From contig NZ_JAEQMG010000035.1 of assembly GCF_016680995.1 (NCBI RefSeq), forward strand, positions 62,001 to 126,000: a DNA stretch of 64,000 nt. The letters are read 5' to 3'. The stretch is from Ruminococcus difficilis (lineage in GTDB: Bacteria; Bacillota_A; Clostridia; Oscillospirales; Acutalibacteraceae). Of this stretch, positions 32,939 to 40,599 are shown piece by piece. The notes under the pieces were generated by a model. It did no database searches. It worked only from the letters and a program-made list of their open reading frames with translations, and was not told the origin of the DNA. The translations under genes were made by a program, and so were the position numbers. The first letter of the stretch is position 1, and each line of letters starts with the position of its first letter.

Positions 32939-33394
32939 ATGAAAAAAGTATTATTTGTTTGTACCGGCAACACTTGCCGCAGTCCGATGGCGGAAGTGAT
33001 TTTTAATTCTATTGCGGAAGAAAAAGGCTTGGACTGGCGTGCCGAAAGCGCCGGATTCGCGGCGGTCGGCGATCGACCCGCCTCACAAAACGCCATCCAG
33101 GCGGTCGCCGAGATCGGACTTGATCTGTCGACGCACAAAACACGTTTTTTGCCCTCGGTCGATTTGAACGAGTACGCGCTCTTTGTCGGTCTGACGGAGG
33201 AGCACGCCGAGATATTGAAGTCGATGGGCATCCCCGCTCAGTTTGTTCGCGTGCTGTACCGCGCGCCGAATGTGGATGATAAATACGATCTGCGGATGGA
33301 CATCGTCGATCCCTACGGCGGCGATCTGAACGCCTACCGCAAGTGTCGTGATGACATCGTCGGCGCGATCAAGGTACTGATCACCACCCTATGA
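32939..33394 (+). CDS. Low-molecular-weight protein phosphatase
   Basis: 151 aa from ATG 32939, eight bases after GAAAGG. The P-loop VCTGNTCRSPMAE near the N-terminus is the CX5RS catalytic site, and DIVDPYGGDLNAYRKC carries the general-acid Asp. In Firmicutes the close relative YwlE removes phosphate from protein arginines, while others act on phosphotyrosine. The Thr in the P-loop (GNT) fits the arginine-phosphatase type, but I cannot decide. It overlaps the next gene by four bases. Confidence 0.88.
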   Translation: MKKVLFVCTGNTCRSPMAEVIFNSIAEEKGLDWRAESAGFAAVGDRPASQNAIQAVAEIGLDLSTHKTRFLPSVDLNEYALFVGLTEEHAEILKSMGIPAQFVRVLYRAPNVDDKYDLRMDIVDPYGGDLNAYRKCRDDIVGAIKVLITTL

Positions 33395-33846
33395 GGATCA
33401 CGGAAATGCTGCCTGCGCATTTGGAGCAGGTAAAGGCGCTTCTGGACCTCTGCTTCGGCGACAGCGCGTGGACGATGGAATCATTGCGCTCTCAGCTCGA
33501 TAAAAGCGATTCACGCTGTACGGTAGCGGTAGAGTATGACAGGATCATCGGATTCCTCGCCTTTGAGCAGGTGCTGGATGAGGGCAGTATCGTTGAGGTC
33601 GCCGTACATCCCGATTGTCGCAGAAAAGGGATCGCGCGCAGTCTGATCACCGCCGCGATACAAAGTGCGGAGGGGTTGGATTCCATTTTCTTAGAGGTGC
33701 GCGAGAGCAATACTTCCGCCATCCGATTATATGAGAGCCTCGGCTTTGAGCGGATCGGCGTACGCAAGGGGTATTATCAAAAGCCAAAAGAAGACGCGGT
33801 GATCATGAATCTGTCAATTAGCGTATGTAATGCGCCGAATCCTTGA
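33391..33846 (+). CDS. rimI: Ribosomal-protein-alanine N-acetyltransferase, RimI-type
   Basis: 151-aa GNAT-fold protein. The acetyl-CoA motif is VEVAVHPDCRRKGIARSLIT, and the C-terminal part LEVRESNTSAIRLYESLGFE is typical of RimI. It overlaps the phosphatase gene by four bases. tsaD follows about 110 bp later, and rimI next to tsaD is a common pairing in Firmicutes. The exact substrate (ribosomal protein S18 in E. coli) is inferred. Confidence 0.88.
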   Translation: MRITEMLPAHLEQVKALLDLCFGDSAWTMESLRSQLDKSDSRCTVAVEYDRIIGFLAFEQVLDEGSIVEVAVHPDCRRKGIARSLITAAIQSAEGLDSIFLEVRESNTSAIRLYESLGFERIGVRKGYYQKPKEDAVIMNLSISVCNAPNP

Positions 33847-33852
33847 TGAAAC

Positions 33853-33932
33853 GGAGAGGTTGTCCCCTCATCCGAGATTTTCGACTCTCAGGAGCCGAAA
33901 AGCCCACCTTCCCCCCGAGGGGAAGGCTTTTC
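33853..33932. repeat. Half of a family-2 element between rimI and tsaD
   Basis: CCCCTCATCCGAG...GGAGCCG, then CACCTTCCCCCCGAGGGGAAGG; one arm of the AGCCTTCCCC family. Confidence 0.75.
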
Positions 33933-33956
33933 TGAATCCCGAAAGGTTGAATGGTT

Positions 33957-34970
33957 ATGAAAATCTTAGCAATAGAAAGCAGCTGTGACGAGACCGCCGC
34001 GGCTGTTGTGGAGGACGGCAGAACCGTTCTCTCTAATATCGTCGCTTCTCAGGTGGAGGAGCACAAGTTATACGGCGGCGTTGTCCCCGAGATCGCGTCA
34101 CGGCGGCACGCCGAGGCGATCGTCGGCGTAGTGGATGAAGCCGTCAAGGCGGCTGACTGCACGCTCGATGATATCGACGCGATCGCCGTCACCTATGCGC
34201 CCGGACTGATCGGCGCGCTGTTGGTGGGTGTGAATTTTGCGAAAGGTCTTTCACTGGCGACAGGCAAGCCGCTGATCCCGACTCACCACCTGCGCTCCCA
34301 TATCGCGGCGAATTATATTTCACATAAAGAATTAAAACCACCGTTTTTGTGCTTGGTCGTCTCAGGCGGTCACAGCCATATCGTTGAGGTGCTCAGCTAT
34401 ACCGATATGCGCGTGATCGGCAGAACCCGTGATGACGCGGCAGGCGAGGCGTTTGACAAAGCGGCGCGCGCGATGGGGATCCCGTATCCCGGCGGCGTGG
34501 AGCTCGACAAGATCGCCGAAAACGGTGATGACGCCGCTTTCCCGATGCCGCATCCGCATGTGGACGGCGCGGAATATGATTTCTCATTCTCGGGACTCAA
34601 GACCGCGGTGATCAACCTGATCCATAACAAACAACAAAAAGGGGAGGAGATCCCCGTTGCCGATATCTGCGCTTCCTACCGCAAGGCAGTGGTCGGATGT
34701 CTGACGGACAACTTCCTCAAAGCCGCCGAGGACCTAGGCTATACGACCCTCGTCACGGCGGGCGGCGTGTCGGCGAACTCACTGCTCCGTCGCGAGCTTG
34801 AGCGCTTATGCAAGGGTAAATACACCCTCTATATGCCCGAAAAATCCCTTTGCGGCGATAACGGCGCGATGGTCGGCTCACAGAGCTACTATGAGTATCT
34901 GGACGGCAATATCGCCGAAAGCGACCTTAACGCCGTCGCGACCCTGCCGATCGATCAGAGGGGATTCTGA
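33957..34970 (+). CDS. tsaD: tRNA N6-threonylcarbamoyladenosine transferase TsaD
   Basis: 337 aa from ATG 33957; an in-frame ATG at 33951 lies too close to AAAGG. It starts MKILAIESSCDETAAAVVED, with the metal site HHLRSHIAAN, VSGGHSHIVEV and GGVSANSLLR. TsaD completes the universal t6A37 modification of ANN-decoding tRNAs with TsaB, TsaE and TsaC. Its stop codon overlaps the ATG of the next gene (TGATG). An AT-rich patch (34317-34337) encodes ISHKELK. Confidence 0.96.
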   Translation: MKILAIESSCDETAAAVVEDGRTVLSNIVASQVEEHKLYGGVVPEIASRRHAEAIVGVVDEAVKAADCTLDDIDAIAVTYAPGLIGALLVGVNFAKGLSLATGKPLIPTHHLRSHIAANYISHKELKPPFLCLVVSGGHSHIVEVLSYTDMRVIGRTRDDAAGEAFDKAARAMGIPYPGGVELDKIAENGDDAAFPMPHPHVDGAEYDFSFSGLKTAVINLIHNKQQKGEEIPVADICASYRKAVVGCLTDNFLKAAEDLGYTTLVTAGGVSANSLLRRELERLCKGKYTLYMPEKSLCGDNGAMVGSQSYYEYLDGNIAESDLNAVATLPIDQRGF

Positions 34971-36358
34971 TGCGATTCATAAAAGTAATATCCGCCTCGA
35001 TCATCGTACTCCTTTTGTTGACGCTCGGCTCCTGCGCCCAAGCGCCAAAGGAAAAATCCGCGCCGGTGACGCGGTATACCGATCTGCCGCTTTCGGGCGG
35101 GGACGTCGCGATCGGCTTGCATGATGACGAGTACGGCTTTCATATCGTCAACCGCGTCGAATTCACCCACCCGCAGGATTATCAACCAAAGCACGTCGCC
35201 CATTCGTATCAGACCTTGCAAACGGACGTACAAAAAACGATCTATGACAAGGTGCTTGACGGGTGCTACTGCTTTTCGGATGAGAAGGTCGAGGGCGATA
35301 CTACCTACAAAATGCGCCCTGTTATTCTCGACGGTACGGATTGCTCTCCCAAAGAGGCAGAGGCGGCGATCATCGCGGCGTTCGACGATCATCCAGAGAT
35401 CTTTTGGATGGATTACCTTTTTGATATCGATTATGATACCGCATCAAATACCACCGAGCTGGTTTTGCACTCGGAGTACACTGCCGATCAGGTCGTGAAG
35501 ATGATGCATAAGATCGATGACGCGCTTGCGGCGTTCTATCGGGAAATGCCGAAGGAGCTGTCCGCGTATGAGCGCGAGGTTTATGTTTACAAGTATATTA
35601 TCGATCATTGTGTGTATGATGAAAATATACTCGATGATACGGAATATGAAGATTCCCATCCGTCGCTGTTCAATCTGTACGGTGTGATGGTCGATCATGT
35701 CGCCGTATGTGAAGGCTACGCCTACAGCTTCGATTATCTATGCTCGGAGCTCGGTATCGACACCGTCTGTATCAGCGGTACCGCCATACTTGAAGAGGAC
35801 GGCGCCGAGATGACCGATACCCTCCATCTGTGGAACGCGGTCGAGCTGGACGGCGAATGGTACATGGCGGATGTGACATGGGACGATCCGGATGATGAAG
35901 AAGAGATCAGGGGCGCTTATGTCTATCTGAATATTACCGATCAGGTGATGGCGCTGGATCATACGACGGATAAAACCTATGCGCAGATCACCGATGATGA
36001 ATACGGTCTGCTGGAGTGCTATATCAATAATTATCTGCCGCCTGCCTGTACCGCGACCGATTACTGCTACTATCTGCGCGAAGGGATCAGGATGTCCTCT
36101 CCCGACGTCGATGCGCTGTGCGACGGCATCGTGCGGGCGGCTGAAAAGAGATCCGCGGCGCTGATGATCAACGCGGGATCCGATACCACGGCTCAGGCGC
36201 TGTGTGATTCGCTCTTTGACGGCGATCAGCCGTATTATCAGGCAATGGATCAGGCGAATACCGTTCTGGCTGATGCTCCCTTGGATACGGACGCCGACGC
36301 GGTGTATTACAGCTATGATGACCGCGGGCTGATCGTGTTTGAAATGCCGTACCGATAA
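34970..36358 (+). CDS. Lipoprotein with transglutaminase-like domain (first of two)
   Basis: 462 aa. A lipoprotein signal, MRFIKVISASIIVLLLLTLGSC, points to export and lipid anchoring at the Cys. The second half carries the transglutaminase/protease core with a Cys-His-Asp triad in order: VAVCEGYAYSFDYL, DTLHLWNAVELDGEWY, ADVTWDDPDD. The N-terminal part (about 40-190) is unassigned. Such proteins occur at clostridial cell surfaces with unknown substrates. It is translationally coupled to tsaD (overlap) and followed 43 bp later by a diverged paralogue. Confidence 0.85.
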   Translation: MRFIKVISASIIVLLLLTLGSCAQAPKEKSAPVTRYTDLPLSGGDVAIGLHDDEYGFHIVNRVEFTHPQDYQPKHVAHSYQTLQTDVQKTIYDKVLDGCYCFSDEKVEGDTTYKMRPVILDGTDCSPKEAEAAIIAAFDDHPEIFWMDYLFDIDYDTASNTTELVLHSEYTADQVVKMMHKIDDALAAFYREMPKELSAYEREVYVYKYIIDHCVYDENILDDTEYEDSHPSLFNLYGVMVDHVAVCEGYAYSFDYLCSELGIDTVCISGTAILEEDGAEMTDTLHLWNAVELDGEWYMADVTWDDPDDEEEIRGAYVYLNITDQVMALDHTTDKTYAQITDDEYGLLECYINNYLPPACTATDYCYYLREGIRMSSPDVDALCDGIVRAAEKRSAALMINAGSDTTAQALCDSLFDGDQPYYQAMDQANTVLADAPLDTDADAVYYSYDDRGLIVFEMPYR

Positions 36359-36401
36359 GCTGTACCGCGTCGCCGTGCAGCAATGAAATGTAGGAATGAT
36401 A

Positions 36402-37706
36402 ATGAAAAAACAATGGATGATTTTGCTTTTGATCCTATTGACGGGATGTCTGTGCTCGTGCAGTCTTTCGGACATTCTGCCGACGGTTCAATTTCCTCAA
36501 AGGACAACTGAGACAGTGACGCCGTATAAGGAGGTCAAGCCCGATAACCTGACCTACAGCGAGGGCTATGAGCCGGTCACCTCGACCTATTCCTATGACG
36601 CGCTTTTGAGTGAAGGAGAAAAACAGCTTTATAACAAGATCGTTGCAAACTGTTACGATATCTCGCCGGATCCGACGGAAGACCGGTATCCCATCCCCAG
36701 GATCGAGCTGAACGGTTACTCCTTGAGTGAGGCGGAGGTGCGCACGACGTCAAAGGCTCTGACCGACGACCATCCCGAGATCTTTTGGTTGACCGGTACT
36801 ATGGGCTATTACAGTGATGAGAGTATGACGGCGATCCAGATCTATTCCGCTTTTTCACCCGAAGAGGTCAGTAAACGCCTGAACGCGATCCATTCGGTCG
36901 CCAACGCATTCTACACGACCGTACCCGACGGCCTGTCCGCCTTTGAGCGCGAGGTGATGGTGCATGACTTTTTGATCGACCACGTTGAGTATGATAAGGA
37001 CGTAGACACCATCAACCTGGATAACAACAATCCCGATACTTATACCGCCTATGGCGCGCTGGTCAATAAGGTGTCGGTGTGTGAGGGCTATGTCAGAGCG
37101 TTTCAGATGCTTCTCAACGGTCTGGGCGTCGAATGTGTCGGCGTGATCGGTGAGAGCCATGATCAGATGCACATCTGGAACGCGGTGAAGCTGGACGAAT
37201 CATGGTATTATGTCGACCCGACATGGGATGATCAGGAACAGACCTACGCGCGTCATTTGTACTGTAATGTCAACGAGGACTATCTGTTGGAGGATCACAC
37301 GATCTCTCCGCTGTTTACTTCCCTTGAGGATGAGGAGATCAACGGCAATACGGGTGAATACTCCGCCAGCGTGATGAATATCTATATCCCCGAATGTACT
37401 GACGACATCATGGGCTACTACAAGCAGAAAACCCCGCATTTAAGCGATTATGACGCCGCGGATGTGAAGAGCGGTATGCTCACCGCCGCTCAGCGGCAGG
37501 AGGAGTACTTCGTCTTTTATGTGGAAGATGATCTGGATTATCAGACCGTCATCACCGATCTGTTCGTGGATTATCCGCAGCATTTCTTCTCTTATATCAA
37601 CGCGGTGAATAATTCGCTGAGTGATTACAGCGTCGACGAATCCAATATCGGTTACTTCACGCATGAGAGAAGCCGTATCGTTGCCGTAGAGCTGCATTAC
37701 TATTAA
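36402..37706 (+). CDS. Lipoprotein with transglutaminase-like domain (second of two)
   Basis: 434 aa from ATG 36402, six bases after AGGA. MKKQWMILLLILLTGCLCSC is a lipoprotein signal, with LTGC or LCSC as lipobox. The domain order is as in the preceding paralogue: VSVCEGYVRAFQMLLNGLGV, QMHIWNAVKLDESWYYVDPT, WDD. Shared sequence in the N-terminal part includes ALTDDHPEIFWL versus AAFDDHPEIFWM. The pair seems to come from an old tandem duplication. Confidence 0.85.
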   Translation: MKKQWMILLLILLTGCLCSCSLSDILPTVQFPQRTTETVTPYKEVKPDNLTYSEGYEPVTSTYSYDALLSEGEKQLYNKIVANCYDISPDPTEDRYPIPRIELNGYSLSEAEVRTTSKALTDDHPEIFWLTGTMGYYSDESMTAIQIYSAFSPEEVSKRLNAIHSVANAFYTTVPDGLSAFEREVMVHDFLIDHVEYDKDVDTINLDNNNPDTYTAYGALVNKVSVCEGYVRAFQMLLNGLGVECVGVIGESHDQMHIWNAVKLDESWYYVDPTWDDQEQTYARHLYCNVNEDYLLEDHTISPLFTSLEDEEINGNTGEYSASVMNIYIPECTDDIMGYYKQKTPHLSDYDAADVKSGMLTAAQRQEEYFVFYVEDDLDYQTVITDLFVDYPQHFFSYINAVNNSLSDYSVDESNIGYFTHERSRIVAVELHYY

Positions 37707-37819
37707 TAGTAATGCGAAGTTTAGCACACTCGTGTGATAAGCTGTGGCAATCTCAACCGCATCAATAGTCATTATGAGGGATCTATCCCGTGATAATCTC
37801 AACCTTAACAGGAGGAACT

Positions 37820-38230
37820 ATGATCGCATTATCCGTAGATCTCGGTCACGCGAGGACGGGGCTTGCCGTATCGGACAAGAGCGGCTTTTTGGCGTCGTCA
37901 CTGTGCGTGATCACCGAGCATAACGATGAAAAACTGATACAAAAGATCGCCGAAAAGGTGAAGGAAACCAAGGCTCAGATCATAGTCGTCGGCTTACCGC
38001 GCAATATGGACGGCAGTGAGGGAGAGAGCGCTCTGCGCGCCAGAGAGCTTGCCGCGAGGTTGAGTGAGCTCACCGGCGTACCGCATCATATGCAGGATGA
38101 ACGCGGCACCACCATCACCGCGCACAGCTACCTCAGCGCGGGCAATGTATACGGCAAAAAACGCAAGCAGAAGGTGGACGCCGTAGCGGCATCCATCATC
38201 TTGCAGGATTACTTAGACAGTCAAAAGTAA
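37820..38230 (+). CDS. ruvX: Putative pre-16S rRNA nuclease / Holliday junction resolvase YqgF
   Basis: 136 aa from ATG 37820, with GGAGG upstream. It starts MIALSVDLGHARTGLAVSDK; VGLPRNMDGSEGE and DERGTTITAHSYL match YqgF/RuvX, an RNase H-like fold involved in 16S rRNA 5'-end maturation. The DxGxxRxG motif reads DLGHARTG, with the key Asp at about residue 7. It is followed 21 bp later by a DUF896 gene. Confidence 0.92.
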   Translation: MIALSVDLGHARTGLAVSDKSGFLASSLCVITEHNDEKLIQKIAEKVKETKAQIIVVGLPRNMDGSEGESALRARELAARLSELTGVPHHMQDERGTTITAHSYLSAGNVYGKKRKQKVDAVAASIILQDYLDSQK

Positions 38231-38251
38231 GATACAGAAAGGATAACAGAA

Positions 38252-38467
38252 ATGGAAATGCAGGAACTGATCGCCGAGATCAACGCGCTCGCGAAGAAGA
38301 AAAAGGAAGAAGGATTGACCGACGCGGAGCAAAAGCGCCAAAAGGAGCTGTACGCGATCTATCTCAAGGGCTTTCGCGCACAGTTCAAACAGCGCCTCGA
38401 TAACGTGGACGTTACCTATCCCGACGGCACCGTCAAGAGCCTGAAGGACGCGATGAAGAAGCAATGA
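38252..38467 (+). CDS. DUF896-family small protein
   Basis: 71 aa, starting MEMQELIAEINALAKKKKEE, then GLTDAEQKRQKELYAIYLKGFRA. This matches the DUF896 (YnzC-like) fold, a two-helix basic protein of unknown function common in Firmicutes. AAAGGATAACAGAA precedes ATG 38252. A heptad array of GGAATTA units starts at its stop codon. Confidence 0.9.
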   Translation: MEMQELIAEINALAKKKKEEGLTDAEQKRQKELYAIYLKGFRAQFKQRLDNVDVTYPDGTVKSLKDAMKKQ

Positions 38468-38787
38468 GGAATTAGGAATTAGGAATGAGGAATTGCGGGA
38501 AACGCTGACGCGTTTTGGTTTAGATAATGACAGCAATGAAAAATGTATCAAAGCCTTCCTTTGGGAAAGGAAGGTGTCAGCGCAAGCTGACGGATGAATT
38601 GTATTGATTGACCGACCGTAGGGAGATACTTTATATAATTGAGATACTCGCTTCGCTCAAACAATTTAGTACAATCCCTCAGTTTTTTTATCAGTTTGAG
38701 CCCTCCTAGCGGAGGCAGCAGACCCTTTTGTCCGCATTGCGGACATTTCCCCTAGCAGGGGAATCTCCTTTCCCAAAGGGAGCCTTG
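38465..38787. repeat. Heptad array, hairpin and family-1 element
   Basis: (GGAATTA)n at about 38465-38496, hairpin GGGAAACGCTGACGCGTTTT (38498 on), then a family-1 element at 38551-38787 with GTCAGC-GCAA-GCTGAC. The rest of the gap to 38877 holds only a terminator. Confidence 0.82.
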
Positions 38788-38826
38788 GAAAACAACTACT
38801 CATTATTTGCTTTTTTGACAAAATGT

Positions 38827-38856
38827 AACGCTCGCGGCATGATAGCTGCGAGCGTT
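38827..38856. terminator. Terminator, probably bidirectional
   Basis: AACGCTCGCGGC-ATGATA-GCTGCGAGCGTT, followed by TTTGTT on the plus strand, 21 bp past the stop of the minus-strand gene. Confidence 0.75.
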
Positions 38857-38877
38857 TGTTGTATTCGTTACGATAGA

Positions 38878-40494
38878 TTATTCCTCAGTTATTTGATACT
38901 TCACATTTCGATTTGTCGCCTCCGTGAGGGAGAGGAAGATGAAAAGGAACGGCGTGACGATCGGGTTGTACAGGTTGACAACAGACTGCGCGAGGTAGCA
39001 GATCACCGGACAGACAAAGATCAGAACGGTCGGATTCTTTTTTGCGGTTTTGATCGCGCGGACGATTACCGAGCCCATCACGCCGAGATATGCCGTCAGT
39101 CCGAGCACGCCTTGCGTGAGCAGATAATTGATGAATTCGTTGTGAGCACAGTCGGTGGAGCTGTCGCCGAAGCGTGAGGAGAGCTCGCCGAAATGCGGCT
39201 TTAAGACATAATAGGCGGTGTCGGGACCGGTGCCGAAGAGGATCTGCAGCGGCCTGAATTTGGTGAATTCTTCAAAGCTGACGCGCCACATAAAGCCGCG
39301 GTGCGTGCCCCAGTAATCGTCGAACCGAAGCAGCTTTTTGAAGCTGCCGATATCGGTCTCACGGTCGATGAAGCTGAACCAGATGAACGCGCCCAATGCC
39401 GCAATCATTCCGATAACGAATAATACGGTGAACGTGATCGTCACAGCCTTCGTGGGGTAACGCGCCTCGAGCTTCTTCTCAAAGAACATCAGCAAAAGAT
39501 ACAGCAGACAGCATAGCGCGATCGGCAGGAACATCAGCTTGTCATAGATCAAAAAGTGCTGCATGAACTCAAAGCCTTTGTTGTGATCGCCGATGATCAG
39601 CGCGAAGATCCACAGTACCTTGCCGGACGCGAACAGGATCGTCAGCGCCAGCAGATAGCGCTTGAGATAATTGAAGCTGCGCGCAGAAAAGATCGCCATC
39701 ACCGGCAGGATCACAAGCAGTCCGAGAATGTCGGAGGTCGAGTCCGCGCACAGCAGTCCGGTGTAGGCGAACAGGATCGATATACCGGCAATGATGCGGA
39801 CGAGCTTTTTCTCTGAGATCACAAAGAACATCACGGCGGCGGGCAGGAAGATGCACATGAATGCCGCGATGATATTTTTGTTGCCGAGGGTGGAGCCGAA
39901 GTCGGCGATTGTCGCCTCGTCATAGCCCTCGAGCATATGGAGCGGATCGATGTAGAAGAAGTTGAGCACTGTCAGCAGGGCGATGATCGAGGACGTCACC
40001 AGATAGATGATAAAGACATAATCCTTCTTGACATAGTTGCGGGTGATGATGAAGTACATCATCGTGTACAGGAACAAGAGCAGTAAACCGTTGTTGCGGC
40101 TGTGGATCGCTCCGCTGACAAAGGGGTTCGGACCGAGCAGCGCCTCATTCGGGTGTTCTGTCATCAAGGTGGAGATGACCGCGAATCCGAGAAAGCACAG
40201 CATACAGATATCGGTCACCGAAAACGGTGTGAGCAACGCCGCCTTGTGATCGGCGCGGATCTCATCGACGTAGCTGAAATACATGCACAGTCCGGTCGAG
40301 ATGATGAAAATAGCGGTTGCGATCACGTAGAAGAAGTATTTATCCAGCCTCGCGTGCGCGTATTGTTCTGTTAAAAACAGCGGAAAGAAGCTGAACATGA
40401 GCGCCAGATAATAGTTGACCAGCGAATGCTTGACGGCGTATTTCGGCAGAGCTTTCTGCGCGGGGGTTTGCGCGTTATATTGCGTTTGTTTCAT
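38878..40494 (-). CDS. O-antigen-ligase-like polytopic membrane protein
   Basis: 538 aa with about 11-12 membrane helices. GSTLGNKNIIAAFMCIFLPA and CAHNEFINYLLTQGVLGL are the Wzy/WaaL-type signature (His-Asn-Glu in a late loop). In Gram-positives such proteins polymerise or ligate surface polysaccharides or take part in glycosylation. There are no glycosyltransferase neighbours here, so the substrate is unknown. Its promoter lies inside a perfect 11-bp inverted repeat. Confidence 0.82.
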   Translation of the reverse strand: MKQTQYNAQTPAQKALPKYAVKHSLVNYYLALMFSFFPLFLTEQYAHARLDKYFFYVIATAIFIISTGLCMYFSYVDEIRADHKAALLTPFSVTDICMLCFLGFAVISTLMTEHPNEALLGPNPFVSGAIHSRNNGLLLLFLYTMMYFIITRNYVKKDYVFIIYLVTSSIIALLTVLNFFYIDPLHMLEGYDEATIADFGSTLGNKNIIAAFMCIFLPAAVMFFVISEKKLVRIIAGISILFAYTGLLCADSTSDILGLLVILPVMAIFSARSFNYLKRYLLALTILFASGKVLWIFALIIGDHNKGFEFMQHFLIYDKLMFLPIALCCLLYLLLMFFEKKLEARYPTKAVTITFTVLFVIGMIAALGAFIWFSFIDRETDIGSFKKLLRFDDYWGTHRGFMWRVSFEEFTKFRPLQILFGTGPDTAYYVLKPHFGELSSRFGDSSTDCAHNEFINYLLTQGVLGLTAYLGVMGSVIVRAIKTAKKNPTVLIFVCPVICYLAQSVVNLYNPIVTPFLFIFLSLTEATNRNVKYQITEE

Positions 40495-40555
40495 ATGTGA
40501 TATCCTTTGAGGCGATCCCGCCTATTCAATTGCGGATCGCAGAGTTATAAGAATA

Positions 40556-40596
40556 ATTCCTACCCTAATCGTAACGCAAAAGGGTAGGAATGTCAA
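40556..40596 (-). promoter_or_regulatory. Promoter inside a perfect inverted repeat
   Basis: Minus strand: TTGACA (40591-40596), 17 bp, TACGAT (40568-40573). ATTCCTACCCT (40556-40566) and AGGGTAGGAAT (40581-40591) are perfect inverted repeats around the -10. It lies nine bases after the P-type ATPase stop codon and could also act as that gene's terminator hairpin, although no T-run follows. Confidence 0.6.
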
Positions 40597-40599
40597 CAA

